From NCBI GenBank assembly GCA_035236585.1, contig CP141132.1:64949880-65013879 (forward strand): a stretch of DNA of 64,000 bases, in the 5' to 3' direction. Of this stretch, positions 34,143 through 47,748 are shown in pieces. A program made the translations under genes and the position numbers. This DNA comes from Warburgia ugandensis. Taxonomy: Eukaryota > Streptophyta > Magnoliopsida > Canellales > Canellaceae. Below the pieces are notes generated by a model that made no database searches, was not told the DNA's origin, and was given only the letters and a program-made list of their open reading frames with translations. Positions within the stretch are counted from its first letter, which is position 1, and each line of letters starts with the position of its first letter.

Positions 34143-35883
34143 AGCCAACACTTGATCAATCCTTTCCTTAGGTTCCCAATATCTTCAAGAGACATACATG
34201 CCCAAAATTGAGCCCAAAACTTAAAGAAAAACCACCTAAGCTATGTCTACTCTTATAACTTTGTTTAAGTGGTATACACATGTTACCTCCAGACTACAAC
34301 GTGTGTACTATTAATTTGAAATTGACAAAAGGCTTTCTTGAGTTTATTCATCTTATTTCCAACTTGTTCTTACTTTACATATCCTGAAAGCATCAAATTC
34401 GCCTAAAAATACCTTGTCTTAGTTCTGTCCATCTAATGTTGTGTAGGTAGTATGCTCATATTGCTTTTAGATTGTAACTTACATATGGTTGTAGATCTTT
34501 ACAAGTTGATATTTGAGGTTCACAAAAGGGTTTTCTTTGAGGATTGTTCACTATGTTCTTGAATTATTCAATATTGATTTCCACCAATTTTTTATTCCTT
34601 GCACTTGTACACTTCTCTTCCCTAACACCAGAGCATGTGTGAAAATACAAATCATGAGAGAAAGGAAAAGGGCAAACATGTGGTTTGATAAGCTTTAGCC
34701 TGTTCGACTATCATGTATGTCACATTGATGATGAGCAGCTATGCGTGTGACCACCCATGGGGTGCTTCTGCTTTCCCATAGACTTTATTTACATTTCTAT
34801 CTCCACTTTTGTAAGGAAAGTGTAAGGGTATGTCTTACATTCTACTTAGAGTAGGCTATTTCATAATTAATTTTGTCTCCAATATGACTGTTTATGTAAC
34901 TCCTTTAGAAAAAAATTCACTCCATAAGCTATTAACATGCCATTAAATCAGTAGGGACCACTCTGTAGGCCAAGTAGGTTCAACCCCCATGGTTCCTTCC
35001 CACTTGATGACTGAGACCAAAGACGTAATTTATAGAGGTTTTGCAAACCATTAAGTACTCTAGTTAAATTTTATCAATTTATCTTTCTTTAGGGTGGGCT
35101 TGTTTAAGGACCCAAGGCCTTCTGACCCCTCTGACTGGCTTGCCCACTTTTTGCTTTCTTATTTAAATTCCATTATATACATCATGCTTTGTCAAGCCAA
35201 TTAGTCAACCCTTAGAGTTAGCATAACCCCACATATCTATTAAACACCTTAAATTCCCTGCATTACATGCATCACTTTTGAATACTGTGCTTTTATCTTT
35301 CTTGGAGAAGTTTGGTTAAGGGCCTAAGGCTTTGCAGCTCGTTGGACCACTAAGCTTCTAACCTTTTATTTTTCTTGAGTCCAATTAGTCTATAGCACCC
35401 AGTTAAGAACTTGTCCTTTTAAAAATACTAATCAACTAAATGTATAGCCTCAAAGAGTGTGTGCCTATATAAAGGTGATACTTTTGTAACATTAAGGCTT
35501 TAGAAAGCACATGGGCATGGCAAATGGTACAGCCGTACCAACTCTAACTAAAATAGGCCTAAAGATTAATTTGAGAAACTCACTCATGAGCCCAACTTGA
35601 TATTTCGTCGAGGAGAAATATATGGGTGGTGGTGACTCCAAAACTCCCCTTTACCTTCAGTGGAGTGACCATACCACCATAAATTGGAGTGTGTTGTATA
35701 CATTGTGGACCCCAAATTCGCATTCAATAGACCTACAAAAGGAAAATATGATTAAAAAACAATTTATTTTTCAAATTACTTCAAGTGTCAAGATGGGAAT
35801 TATCTTTTCTCTAATGTAAAATTTTGAAAATGATCTTCAAGCTAGATCTGTTGTCCTTGGTTGGGTGTTTAAGATACTTGAAC

Positions 35884-35926
<43 letters not shown>

Positions 35927-37039
35927 TTTTTAAAAGGACACACAAACCTTATGCATAGCCTCAAACCTGGTCACCCAACCCTCAAGTGAGAGAGAATCAT
36001 AAACAAATTTATTATGTACTCTCTTAAATCCAAGCCAAATATATCACTGCCTCTTCGGCCAAAAGGAAAATGCCAACTCGACTCTACAACCCACATATTC
36101 TAAGAATAGCTCTGAGTTTTGTGGCTATTCTATTTATGCTAATGTTCTCAATACTAAACTAGTTATTGTACTTGCCTAAGTCTTGAAAGGCACAAACTAG
36201 TGGAATATATACCATATCAGGTAGTATTTTGAATATATGAATTAAAAATTTTAAAATAATAAAAATACATAAAAAATTTCTAAAATTTCTTAGTTTTATG
36301 TAAAAATTACTAAAATTCATGATGTTTGTGTTTAGTAACAAGGAAGGAAGTTTACATTACTATCAATTCTTTATATATAATATGCAAGTTTCTAACTTCC
36401 AACAAGGTCCAAAAGTTCAGGGTTTATGCGAATCCATATGTTTGCTCTTACAAAATAGCAATCGCCATCATGTAGTTTAAGAAAACAAACTAGGCACAAA
36501 ATTTTATTTTAGATCTATATCCAAATAGAATTAACTCTCCAAACAAAGATAGGACAGTAACCCAATTTTTCCATAGACCAGTATAAAAGAATAACATTTT
36601 TATTGTGAACTAATCAATAGGGTGTTAGTGGTGTTTGAGATGAGTGAATTGACTATGGATGGAAGGGTTTTAAGGTGGGGAAAAGGTGTATCAAGTGGGC
36701 ATATTTGAATGGTTGAGAGCTAAAGGAGGATATAGAAAGTGAACCTAGTCAATGGGGTTTGGACTATTTTAGAGCAAGTAGAAGGTAGTCCTTAGATTGA
36801 GTGGCAAGCGGATTTTTATTTGAAATATGATCTAAGAAATATACTAACCTGCTATCTTCCATGTAGAGTATTTGTGCATTATGATGGTTATGGAAGAGGA
36901 GGAATGCTACATTAGAGTGCAGGTCTGATAAGTTATTGAAGGCATGGTAGTTTTACATGATGAGTAATCCAACATATTCATCTAATCTTTCTAAATTTTG
37001 ATATCTAGTATGCAAAAATTGAGTGGGTTTAAATCATTC
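34143..37039. other. Intergenic, no gene seen
   Basis: AT-rich, with an (AT)n tract at 35887-35928. No recognisable coding sequence. Confidence 0.4.
35887..35928. repeat. (AT)n microsatellite
   Basis: About 21 AT repeats. Confidence 0.9.
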
Positions 37040-38300
37040 TAACATTTAGAAAATGTACTTTCAATTATTGAAAACAAAAAAATAGAAACTTTCTATAGGT
37101 AATGTTTGCATATGCTCGTAATTCTTGGAAGCGTCATCACTAAAAGTAACTAAAGATAAAGCACTACCAAGGTTGTTAACCTTTACAGTCTCACAAACGA
37201 GCTTCTTCTTTGTGCAGATTTCAAGCCCCTTCTCCCTCATGTGGGTTAGCCATGTATACCACAAATCAGTAGACATATCATTATCCATTGAATTCACCTC
37301 ACCTCTGCATATCTATGTCTTTGTCTTGTACAAAGTACAGCACATAACATCTCTTGCTAGCATAGGAGACCCTTAGATAAGGTTCCATCTCCCATTAAAC
37401 AAAGTGACTAGTGAGGTCCCTTTCATCTAATTTTCTTACAGAGATCAAATTCATTTGTAGATCTGGTATATGTTTAACATCCTTGAGAACCAACCTACAA
37501 CTGATATTAGTCTCAATACACACTCCAACAAGTCCTTCGATTTTAAAAATCTTTAAGTACCACTATTTCTCATGTTGATAACATCAAAATCACCCAACTT
37601 GCAACATGTGAAAAAATTGTTTTGTAGGTAGCATAATATGAAGCACTTGTTTCAGTCACTCAATCCTTGTGATGACAAGTGAGACTCAAATATGATCTTT
37701 CATAATCTAAAGATATGATAACGTCTCCATGTAAATGGAGTTGATTTTTTTTTTTTCCAACTTCCTACTCTCCTTCTTCATGTGCCCTAGGTTATTATAG
37801 TAGAAATAAGTAACTTCTTCTCTAGACTTATATCTTTCTTTAGATCTCCCACAGTTGTTAGAATTTCTACTTTTACTTCTCACCCGATTTTCATTGGTAA
37901 GGGGTTCTCTTTCAAAAGAACCTAATGACTTCCTTGTTATCCCTTTAGTTAATAGACTTTCTATTACTTGACTCATAGTGACAACCCAATCTGGTGTGGA
38001 ATTACTAAGAGAAACCACCAATGTCTCCCAACTATTTAGTAAAGAACTGAGAAATAACATGGCTTGTGATTCATAGTCTAATCTATTTACACATTGGAGA
38101 TTTGATTCCCAATAATTTGAATTTTATTCAAACAATTTGCAATAGAGGTCCCTTCTTCATAATTTCAATCACAATCTTTCTAATCAAGAAAAAGCCTTGT
38201 TTCAGTTAGCCTTTCTCTCATAATACAGTTATAACTTCTTCCAAAGAGCATGTGCTAATGTTTCTATGGAGATATGATGAAAGACATTGTCATCTAATCA
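37040..38300 (-). mobile_element. Ty1/copia gag-pol fossil
   Basis: On the minus strand a gag-like part (about 38060-37710) with a zinc-knuckle-type stretch (YFYYNNLGHMKKESRKL, similar to CxxC-GHxxxxC knuckles) is followed by a GAG-pre-integrase-like part (about 37300-37060, DLWYTWLTHMREKGLEI). The order gag then pre-integrase fits copia. It is broken in several places, and no LTRs were found. It is probably old. Confidence 0.65.
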
Positions 38301-41001
38301 TTGCTAAATGAACCTAATAGCTTTTTCTAAGCCTTTTCCAATTATCTTCCAAAGAAACCTTAGAGAAACACACCGAGACTAATAAGTGGATACCATGAAC
38401 AGCAAGGAAATGACATTTTAGAAGGCTTAAAGAAGATTATCTTCTTCTCTTTTCTCCTTTCTCTTTTCCACAAAGAGGCAAAAAACCCTAAGAGAACTCT
38501 TCTCACTTTTCCTTTATCTAGATTGTCTAGCAAAAAGAGTAAATCTCATAAGAAAGAAAACTAGTACCATTCATATCCTTCCTTCTTCTCTAAGTCAAAG
38601 CTACTTAAGCAACTTAAGAATCAAGTAGCCTTCTTCCACATATACATATTATTGCTAGGAATTGGATACAAACAATTTTCAAAATCTAAGTGGATTGATT
38701 TAAGCAATTGTGACCATATTGTCTAAAGTCACATATAATGTGCTCTTTTATCCCAAAGTTGTGGAACTCAACTTCTTATAAGGAGGAAAATCCCAACAAC
38801 GGATACAACCATATATGATTAGCAGTCAAAACCATGCATTCTATTTTTGGCAATCCTATGCATTTCAATAGATCAATTTTCAACTGTTCAATGCTTGACT
38901 AATGCCAACTAATGTAGCTCCTTTAGATTCATGGATTAGGAAGCTATTTCCCAAGTTATAGTGTAGATTAAGTTCTTTAATTTTCCCCCTCTTTTTTGAC
39001 AAGGTCTTTACATTATGTTTCTCTTGCTTCTCATAATTTACATTCCAGCCATTGGTAGTTTTTGTTAAACAAAAATCCCTCTTTTACAATATATTTAATG
39101 GTTCAACCTCTTTTTATTATCTTAGTATATATACATTATAATGTTTGTGGGTGTACTACCTTGTTAAATTGAGTCACCAATTTTCCCTTTGGCTGGGGAC
39201 TAGATTTACAGAATGCGTGTGTGATTGCTTTGCAATTCTTCGATTTTGTCCCAAAAGAAGAAGAATGGTTCTAGTTGGGAATTGATACAATGTCCTTCTC
39301 CGGTGATTTGATGTTCACTTGGTTAACTTCTTTTAGCATGGCACATTAATGTTAACGTTGGCCAAGAAGGTAAACAATTTTATCACCACCAACCAGCCTC
39401 ACAAAGAAAATCAAAATAATTTTTTAAAGGACACAAAAAATTCACACTCCCGACTTTATAAGATAATACCCCTGTGGATACTCCATTTGCTCTTCAAAAG
39501 ATAGAATTATCCTAGATATCTCACAAGATATTCTAACCAAAGCTTATTTTATGAAAAATAAATTATGATTATATATAGAGAAAATACTAGTTATATCCCC
39601 TACTTTTCAATATAATTTGAAATTTTATTTAAGAAAGAAGGAGTGCCTAAGTCAAAAGTTAAGACTGCAAGGTAGTGCTTGTATAACACATACATTGGAA
39701 GGACAATGTCTTTCTCAAGGCAAAACACAGGGGTTAAGTACAAGGTATGACCTGGTCAAAGGAGAGCAATGTTATTATCCTACAAAATCGAGGGTATAAA
39801 TGTTACTTTCTAAAATATTCCTGGTCAATAATCTTATCTCTGACCTCACTATTTCTCGTCAAATTGTAGACAAGTCTTATTTTGTATGCCTGGGTCTCTT
39901 GGTCAAGATTGGGTTCAGCCTTTGAGGGTTCTTAACACCCAATCTGTCCTACTTTAATAAATAAGTTGGGTCTGCCTGTTATTAATCTGAACCGTCTGTA
40001 TGACAACCAAGTAAGATCTTTCAGAACACACAAATCATTCATATTGCATATCCTAGCAATCATAAGTTGGCATTCTCTTACCTTGATGCATTCATTTGTT
40101 TCTTAAGTAAGACGAAGGCATTACGTTCAAACAGTCTTATCAAACGCATAGATCATTGGAAAATGTTTTTTGGACGCAAAAAAGGATGCCTTGATGCTAC
40201 CTAGTTGGGCCCTGCTTTGGATGATCAGTCCATTCATCATATTTGGCCCGGCTCATATTGGCTAGCTACCAAGCTTTTCAAATCCTAATATGAGTCCACG
40301 TTAGAAAAGAAGTGTGGAAGAAGTCTATACCACCCGTTGAGGTATGCCCATTGATTTTTTGAGCGATTTAATCCATTTATTAGACTCACATAATGAAACC
40401 CCTGCATCTCTGGTGGGTCGTTTCTCTTCAAAAAAAGATGATATTGTGTTTTTTCTTAATATTGTCCATATTTTTGTACAAGCGTCCACTAGAGAGTTTT
40501 CATTGGATGAGATTTTTAGTACTTACTTATTGTGAGAGGCTATGAATACGATGAATGAATTGGATCATTTGCAAAAGATAATGAACGGTTTAGATTGCCT
40601 AATTTTCATACTTGAATCCTAGGTTGGGTCCTTTCTCAGGGATCAATTTTTTTTATTTTTTATTTTAATTTTAAGAAAGAAAAAAAATCTATTTTAATGT
40701 CAAGCTCCTGGGAAAATCTTAAACTCTTCCATGGTGCATATGAACCCTGGACATTTTCAGTTGTTTAAGACCCATCATGCACCTTTAAATAGCCATGAGG
40801 CGGTTATTACCTTCCAACTGGTCAGAGATATGACTGTTGACCATGCCACTTGACGCTTGACTTTAGTTACTTTTGGCAACTTAACGTCAAAGAGAGGAGG
40901 TAGAAATGAAACTTCTGTTCCCCCTCTCTCACCCCAAAATACCCAAAATTCTGTTTTTCTCAGGCAAAACCCTAAACATGTGAAGATTTTCAAGAGGGGT
41001 T
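38301..41001. other. Intergenic, no gene seen
   Basis: AT-rich. Its right end approaches the coding-like stretch upstream of the first receptor kinase. No element ends found. Confidence 0.4.
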
Positions 41002-41590
41002 TTGAAGAATTTGCAGCAAATTCCTGAAGAGAGGATCGTAGAAGACCCTAAGCATGTAAACCAAATATTACATGAAATTGGCAATGAAATTACAGTAGTT
41101 TGCTTATTTTTAAATGCAACTCCTATCTGGTTAGAAATGCTGCACTTGGTTCATGGAATTAGAAGTGCTGGAATTTGTAAACTAGAAGATGTAATTTCTA
41201 TAACCAGTGGTGCTGCCAACACAAGTTTGATTCTGCTGAAAGCGGTTTTGCATCAACTGAAATTATTGGGTTCTTATAGGTGTATGAAACAATGTCTCAG
41301 AAATTACTGGTGCTGAAATTGTTGAGCCTAACCAGTTCACTGTGGGGAGCTCACCTGCAGGGTGTTCAAAAGTACGTGCTTTGAATCGGGACGAATGGAT
41401 TCGTGGATATATAATCAAGAAGAATAAGGACTGGAATTCTGCTCTGACAACTGCCTTACAAGATCTGTATGTGAAACGAGGTTTAGCTAGCGATGCACGT
41501 TATGTAATTGATGAATTGATGTTATCTCATGGGAGCCAATCTGAGGAACTAGCAGCTGGGGCTTGCAAAAACTGGGAGGAAGAGGAAACT
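41002..41590 (+). pseudogene. Coding-like stretch of unknown identity
   Basis: Two overlapping open stretches with protein-like composition. The first (41002-41300) begins MKNLQQIPEERIVEDP and includes LHLVHGIRSAGICKLEDV. The second is open from about 41290 in the next frame (SEITGAEIVEPNQF) and runs through LNRDEWIRGYIIKKNKDW and ALQDLYVKRGLASDARYV to about 41590. A single frame change near 41285, or an intron using GTATGA at 41282, could link them. The second part faintly recalls helical repeats of the PPR kind, but I cannot name a family. It could be a broken gene, a gene fragment carried by an element, or a small gene whose exons I cannot place. It ends 250 bp before the start of the first receptor kinase. 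Confidence 0.35.
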
Positions 41591-41841
41591 GCAACTTCGT
41601 TTCTTGGTTTCATCCAGTTAAGTTGCCAGGTTTTCAAAGTCAAATTTGGGATCATTGTCTGCTTGTCTGGGTTTGTCAATCTCAAAGTCGTACAGATTCC
41701 GTGCCATTTTCAAATGTGGGTTAAGATAAAGGCTCGCCCTTCCTGCCGTTGAAACAGTCAGCAGTGGTATTTGGGTTTCAAACCACAACGGAGGAGGAGG
41801 AATCCCCTTCCATCTTCTTCGACCACCTTCATCTCCTGAAA

Positions 41842-44800
41842 ATGGTGAAAATACTGGTGATATCATTTCTTTTAGTCATTTTTTCCTTGATTCCAAAAGG
41901 ACGATCTCAACCGCCCCCTTCACAAACTGAGCAGCAAATACTGCTCAGAATCAAACGAGAGTTTGGAAATCCTCCTAGTCTTCAATCGTGGAGCACCTCA
42001 AATCTAAACCACTGCAACTGGACCGGAGTCACTTGCAAAGATGGTTCTGTCGCCGAAATCTCTCTCTCCGACCACAACATCACCCAGCAGATCCCTTCCG
42101 CCATCTGCGATTTCCAGAATTTAACCAGAATTAATCTTTCTATGAACTACGTACGCGGAGAATTTCCGACTGTTCTCTACCGCTGCACCAATCTCGAAAA
42201 TCTTGATCTGTCTCAGAATGAGTTGGTCGGACAGGTTCCCTCAGATGTCAACCGGATGTCTACCCTTCGCTACCTCAATCTGTCTTCCAACAACTTCTCC
42301 GGCCAAATTCCCGCTGCAATCGGCCGTCTGTCGAATCTGGTAGATCTGTACCTCCACTCGAACCTTTTCAACGGCTCCATTCCGGCGGAAATTGGTAATC
42401 TCGAAAATCTCGAAAATCTTGGTTTGGCATATAATCCATTCACGCAGGTGACTATTCCACCAGAATTCAGTAAGTTGAGGAAATTGAAGTACTTGTGGAT
42501 GACCGAGATTAATCTGATGGGAGAAATTCCGGAGATTTTTGAGAATCTGACGGATCTGGAACGGGTGGATCTTTCACATAACAGTTTGAGTGGAAGAGTT
42601 CCAAGTGGCTTGTTTCAGTTGAAGAAACTGATGATTCTGGGCTTATATTCCAACAGATTGTCCGGTGAACTGCCTCAATCAATCGGCTCTTTGAGCCTCT
42701 CGGAAATCGATCTCTCCATAAATCATCTAACTGGAAGCATACCGGAAGATTTCGGAAAATTGAACAACTTGACGCTGTTGTACTTGTACAGCAATCGATT
42801 ATCCGGTGAGATTCCGGCCAGCATCGGCCAGCTTGCCCAGTTATCTGACATTCGGCTATTTAATAACAACTTGACCGGAGTTTTGCCTCCAGAATTAGGA
42901 TTTCACTCGAAGTTGAGAAATTTAGAGGTCGCCACCAATCAGCTTTCTGGCGACTTACCGGAAAATCTGTGCCGCGGCGGTGTCTTGTACTCCCTGGTGG
43001 TTTTCGCGAACGATTTTCGCGGAACAGTACCGCTATCTCTAGGGAACTGCAATAGTCTTTCAAGTGTGCAGTTATACAAGAACCGCTTTTCAGGCGAAAT
43101 TCCGGTTGGTCTTTGGTCGTTGGATAATCTGGAGTCTTTGACGATCAGCGACAACTCGTTTTCTGGCAATCTCTCTGAGAAATTGGCGCCAAGGCTATCC
43201 CGACTGGAGATCAGCAACAACAGATTCACGGGCGAAATTCCTTCTAGAATCTCGGAAACCCAGAATCTTGCTGTTTTCACAGCAAGCAACAACCTCATCT
43301 CCGGCGAGATTCGACCCGATTTGACGGCTCTTCATAACCTCCAAACACTACATCTAGACGGAAATCAACTTTCAGGCCAGATTCCGCGGGGGATCGTTTC
43401 CATGCGATCACTAACCGTTCTTAATCTCAGCAAAAACCAGCTCTCCGGAAGAATTCCGCGGGAGATAGGTCTGTTACCCGTTCTAAACTCACTTTACCTG
43501 TCGGAAAACCGACTTTCCGGTGAAATCCCGTCGGAGCTGAGCTTACTAAGACTCAGCGATCTCGATCTGTCCTCTAATCTGCTCACGGGCCCAGTTCCCG
43601 GCAATTTAGAGAACGCGGCGTACAGTAGCAGCTTCCGCAATAATCCTGGACTGTGCGCACATTACGCCTCGCTAAATCTTCCCTCTTGCTACTCGGCAAA
43701 CTCGAGAAAAAAGTCTCCCCAATTTCTCGCCGTTATCATCGTCGCCGCCGGGGTGGTTTTCATCGTCGCCGCAGGGTTTGGCATTTTTGTCACTAGAAAT
43801 TACAGACGGAGAAAGGAACGCAAGGGTCCGGCCACGTGGAAGCTCACCTCTTTTCAACGGCTGGATTTCAACGAGTCAAACATCTTGCGTGGTATCACCG
43901 AAGAGAATACGATAGGCAGGGGTGGCGCCGGGAAGGTTTACAGAATTGGCGCCGGAAACCGAGCGGGACAGGTGCTTGCTGTGAAGAAGATATGGAATAG
44001 CAGAAACTTGGACGACGAATTGGAGAAGGAATTTCGGTCGGAGGTTGAGATACTGGGGCGAATTCGGCACTCAAATATCGTCAAGTTGCTGTGTTGTATC
44101 TCAAACGATGATTCCAAGCTTCTTGTCTACGAGTACATGGAGAATGGCAGCTTGGATGGTTGGCTTTATAAGAAGAACAGGCCTGCTCTATCTCGCCCCC
44201 TGGATTGGCCAACGCGACTTGAGATTGCAGTTGGGGCCGCGCAGGGGCTGTGCTACATGCATCATTCGTGTTCTCCCCCAATCATTCATCGTGATGTAAA
44301 ATCCAGCAACATTCTACTGGACTCTGAATTCAAGGCCAGGATTGCTGATTTTGGCTTAGCTAGGATCTTGGTGAGGCCAGGAGAACCTGATACCGTGTCT
44401 GCAGTGGCGGGCTCTTTCGGCTATATTGCTCCAGGTTCGTCATATTAGATTACAGAATTCCTGTTAATGTTCTTCAAATTCTCATATGTTATTGTGGGAA
44501 TAATAGAATGGAATTTTGTTACCACGATTGTTTCTGTTGATGATTTACTAATCTTGATGACACTGAATTTCAGAGTACGCCTACACAAGGAAAGTGAGTG
44601 AGAAGGCTGATGTATATAGCTTCGGGGTGGTTCTCTTGGAGCTGGTCACGGGAAGGGAAGCCAACCGAGGTGATGGAAACAGCAGCCTTGCCGAATGGGT
44701 ATGGCATCGGTTCCAAGAGGGTGATTTCGCCGTCAGCGACGTATTGGACGAGGAGATCAGGGAAGATTGTTATATGGATGGAATGGGCGTGGTCCTGAAA

Positions 44801-45028
44801 CTTGGGCTAGTATGCACTGGTACATTACCCTCTACTAGGCCTAACATGCAGGAGGTGCTTCAAATCCTTCTCCGATATTGCCCTCTGCAGGCTTGTGGAA
44901 GTAAGAAGGAGAAGAGTGAGTGCGACGTGGCTCCTCTTCTCCCAGGAACAGGTTCTCACTCCAGCAACATAGCAAGTGGCAGTGTGCATTCTGAGGACGA
45001 GGATGCTAGTATTGCATGTAATGTGTGA
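41842..45028 (+). CDS. LRR receptor-like kinase, subfamily XI, HSL3-like (copy 1)
   Basis: Single-pass plasma-membrane receptor kinase, likely for a small secreted peptide. Exons 41842-44434 and 44574-45028, with a 139-bp intron and 1,015 residues. I chose the ATG at 41842 over an in-frame one at 41749 because it opens a signal peptide (MVKILVISFLLVIFSLIPKG). Then come the LRRNT domain with CNWTGVTC, about 20 leucine-rich repeats, the closing cysteine pair (CAHYASLNLPSC), a transmembrane helix at about 628-651, a basic stop (NYRRRKERK) and the kinase. The kinase has GRGGAG at 692-697, K715, H816-R817-D818 (RD type), D836-F837-G838 and A863-P864-E865, with the intron between P and E. All key residues are present, so it looks active. 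The closest relative by memory is Arabidopsis At5g25930/HSL3, a CTNIP/SCREW-peptide receptor, including the shared C-terminal APLL..EDED tail. Ligand identity is inference. Confidence 0.93.
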
Positions 45029-45482
45029 TGAGTTGGTGATCTAGTCGGTGACATGTTTGGGCCAGTGGGGGTTGATAAATGGCAGCCCGACGCAGCAAAG
45101 GTGCGGAGCGGTTTAGCTCAAGGGCCGGAGAAAGCCGACGATGGGGCTACCTCCTGAGCTTCTCCAAACTTCGGCGTGAACATACAAATTAGCAAATTAG
45201 AGTAGAGCAGCATGTATTACGCACACCCCCCAGAGGAGCTGATTTTTACGTGCTTTGAACGTAGAAATTACCCACTTGAGGGACTGAAACTTAATAGGGA
45301 AAATGATGTATGGGTTCTTATATTTTGGTTATTGTGCCACTTACTCTGTTAAATTTTTTTGATTATGACGCGTGCTCGCGTTGGGTGCGACTGCAACATC
45401 TAGTTACTGTGTGGCACTGCAAACCTTGGGATGGTCAGGCGCATCGTTCTAATTTGTCTGAGTTCAGATAACTTTGTAGCCT

Positions 45483-45752
45483 CTTGCAAAATGATACGAT
45501 GATAGAGTTGTCGTCGTGTAACCTTAAGGTCAGGGATTCAAGGCATGAAAATTGCCTCTTGCAAATGCAAATGCAAGCTAAAGTTACATATTAATGACCC
45601 CTGTGATCTGTCCCTTTCCTGAACTCCACATAACTCTAACCTTAAAAACAGCCTCTTGCAAATGCAAGCTAAAGTTGCATATTAATAATCCTGTGATCTG
45701 TCCCTTTTCTGAACACTAAGTAGGTGGGAGCTTAGTGCATGAGGCTGCCAAA
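45483..45752 (+). mobile_element. Au-type SINE with internal duplication
   Basis: Flanked by a perfect 15-bp repeat ATAACTTTGTAGCCT (45468-45482, 45753-45767). The body is about 270 bp instead of about 180 because a middle segment (CCTCTTGCAAATGCAAGCTAA through CTGTCCCTTT.CTGAAC) is present twice, at about 45556-45621 and 45650-45715. Confidence 0.85.
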
Positions 45753-46567
45753 ATAACTTTGTAGCCTGAAAATCATGATGATTGGACGATCGTAGAATAA
45801 GAAGAAATTATGTTATTGACCACATAACATAATACGAGGTAGTGCTTATATAAAGCTTCGAAGCGTTGGTTTCACAGGGACCAAAATTTACTTCTTGAAA
45901 CGCTAAAATCATTCAATCCAGAGGCTTTTGGCTTTTACCAGATATCCCAACTTGGGTGAAAAATCAGATGAACCAATTGGTCGGGCCTGCCATGGAGGAA
46001 GTGGGGAGCCACGTACTAACTAGCCGTGTTGTCCCTTCGCAATCTATGGCTACGATGGATGCGCCATACATGAAAAATCATCAATCTTTGTATGATTGCT
46101 GAGGGGTTTGTCAACGAATACAGTTAATTTTTTATTTCTCACGTCTTGTCATCCACAGCATTAAAGTACGTTATACGTCAGGCCCACAGAGAAGTCGTGA
46201 AAAGCGGACATCAAGCTTCTGGAGTGAAAGCAAAGAAGAAGAGAGAAGGTTGACTGACCGCAAAAGAAGGCAAGGAAGTCGATGGCTACAGCGGAATACT
46301 CACGGACAAGACAAACACGAAATTTCCCAGACACTTCTTTTTGGCTAGCTTTTGTTGACTTCATTAAACCAAGTGGTTTGCTTGGCTAGTTTGCAAGACT
46401 TGGATAAAGGTAAATGTTGTGTTTCTCATTTTGTTTCCAGAAATGCTACCGTCACTCGTTTTGTGGACACTCCCTGGCTAGCTAGGCCTCGTTTTTGGAG
46501 GATAAAAAAAAAGACAAAAAAAAGGCAGTTGCGATGCACGGGAAAAAAGGGTGAAGCAAAGGTTAAT

Positions 46568-46672
46568 AGTATACAGTCTTATCTTATATTTTGTAAGAGG
46601 CTATTTTTATGCTTGAACCCGTGACCTCAAGGTCACACTAAGATAATTCTACCCTTGCGCCAAGGCTCCCTC
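46568..46672 (-). mobile_element. Au-type SINE, 5' half only
   Basis: Reverse complement of the tRNA-related part: CCAAGGCTCCCT start, GACCTTGAGGTCACGGGTTC-type B-box region and the GCCTCTTACAAAAT segment. The 3' body is missing. Confidence 0.75.
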
Positions 46673-47545
46673 TCAACCTTCAACCTCATTTTTGGACGAT
46701 CTTGTCCATTAACCTTTTTCAACGTCCGCTCTTTAGACAACTTACCAAAGTTTATTTCCATTGAATGCTTTTAGCTAGCTACTAGCCTTTTGAAGTCTCA
46801 GATCTTAATGTGATTCTCACTAAAAAAGAAAGAAGAAAAAGGTAGACAATAGGATTGGCTTCCTTAACGAAATTACAAGTTAATGGATTCGTTCATTGAA
46901 CCTTTGAAAGGGATCAAAGGAGATTTGGGTAGTCTATTCAGTCTAGCCCATGGCAAATTTGCACGAGGAGACGACCACAGCGGCCTCGACGAACCTTCAC
47001 ATTGAGCTTATCTAGAAGGAAAATGATAGGTTGAATGAGCATATTTTTATTCATGAAGAATAAGAGCAGATAGAAGTTTGGTGGCCCTTCCAACCATGTA
47101 CAGTGCTTTTAATAATAGAACAGTTTGACTTAACCTATATTTCCAGCTCCACATATTTTTCCTCGGAAATATGTGCATCCATCTCATAACCGCCCATAGA
47201 CAGGGATACCCATTGGCGTAGGATCAAAGGTCCAACATCAATGTCCTTCAAGTTGCTAATAGCCTGTTACCCAACTGTAATTTTTGGGCCTACAGTGAAA
47301 TGTATAGACTAAGACGTTCACATCCCCTAGTCAAACAGCCTACCACTAAGTTGTTCCCTTGGCAATGATTCAACCACGAGGCCCTGATCCGAGGCCAGTG
47401 CTTCGTCAATCATCAAACAGTGCGTTGAAGGATCAACTAATTGATTCTGGTTGAATCTTACAACATGCGACTTAAATCTAGGGGCCCTGATGTGCCACTC
47501 TAGTGTTCATAAGATCTGTAACTTGAAGTATTCATATCTATACAA

Positions 47546-47748
47546 ACAAAAAGAAAAAGAAGAAGAAGAGAAGCAACCTGGTGCACAAAGCTTCTGTGTA
47601 TGTGGAGGTCTAGAAAAGTGGTGGACCATAAAGGATCTATAGTATAATAGTCTTGCCTTGCATTTTTGCAAGGCTTTTTCTACGCCTAGAACCAGTGACC
47701 TTCAGGTCTCACAGTCACGACTCCACCATTGCACCAAGGTTCCTCTTC
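47546..47748 (-). mobile_element. Au-type SINE, full length
   Basis: Reverse complement from GGTGCACAAAGCTTC through the CTTGCAAAAATGCAAGGC and B-box region to ACCAAGG. TCATATCTATACAA flanks it at 47532-47545 and 47749-47762 (14 bp). A purine-rich AAGAAAAAGAAGAAGAAGAG lies at its tail side. Confidence 0.85.

Noticed and set aside
41749-41841. Upstream in-frame ATG of receptor copy 1 as the true start
   Set aside because: It would put 31 residues without signal-peptide character in front of the clear signal peptide at 41842; copy 2 starts directly with its signal peptide.
42860-43298. Minus-strand frames inside receptor copy 1 (and the same in copy 2)
   Set aside because: Antisense shadows caused by the regular LRR codon pattern.
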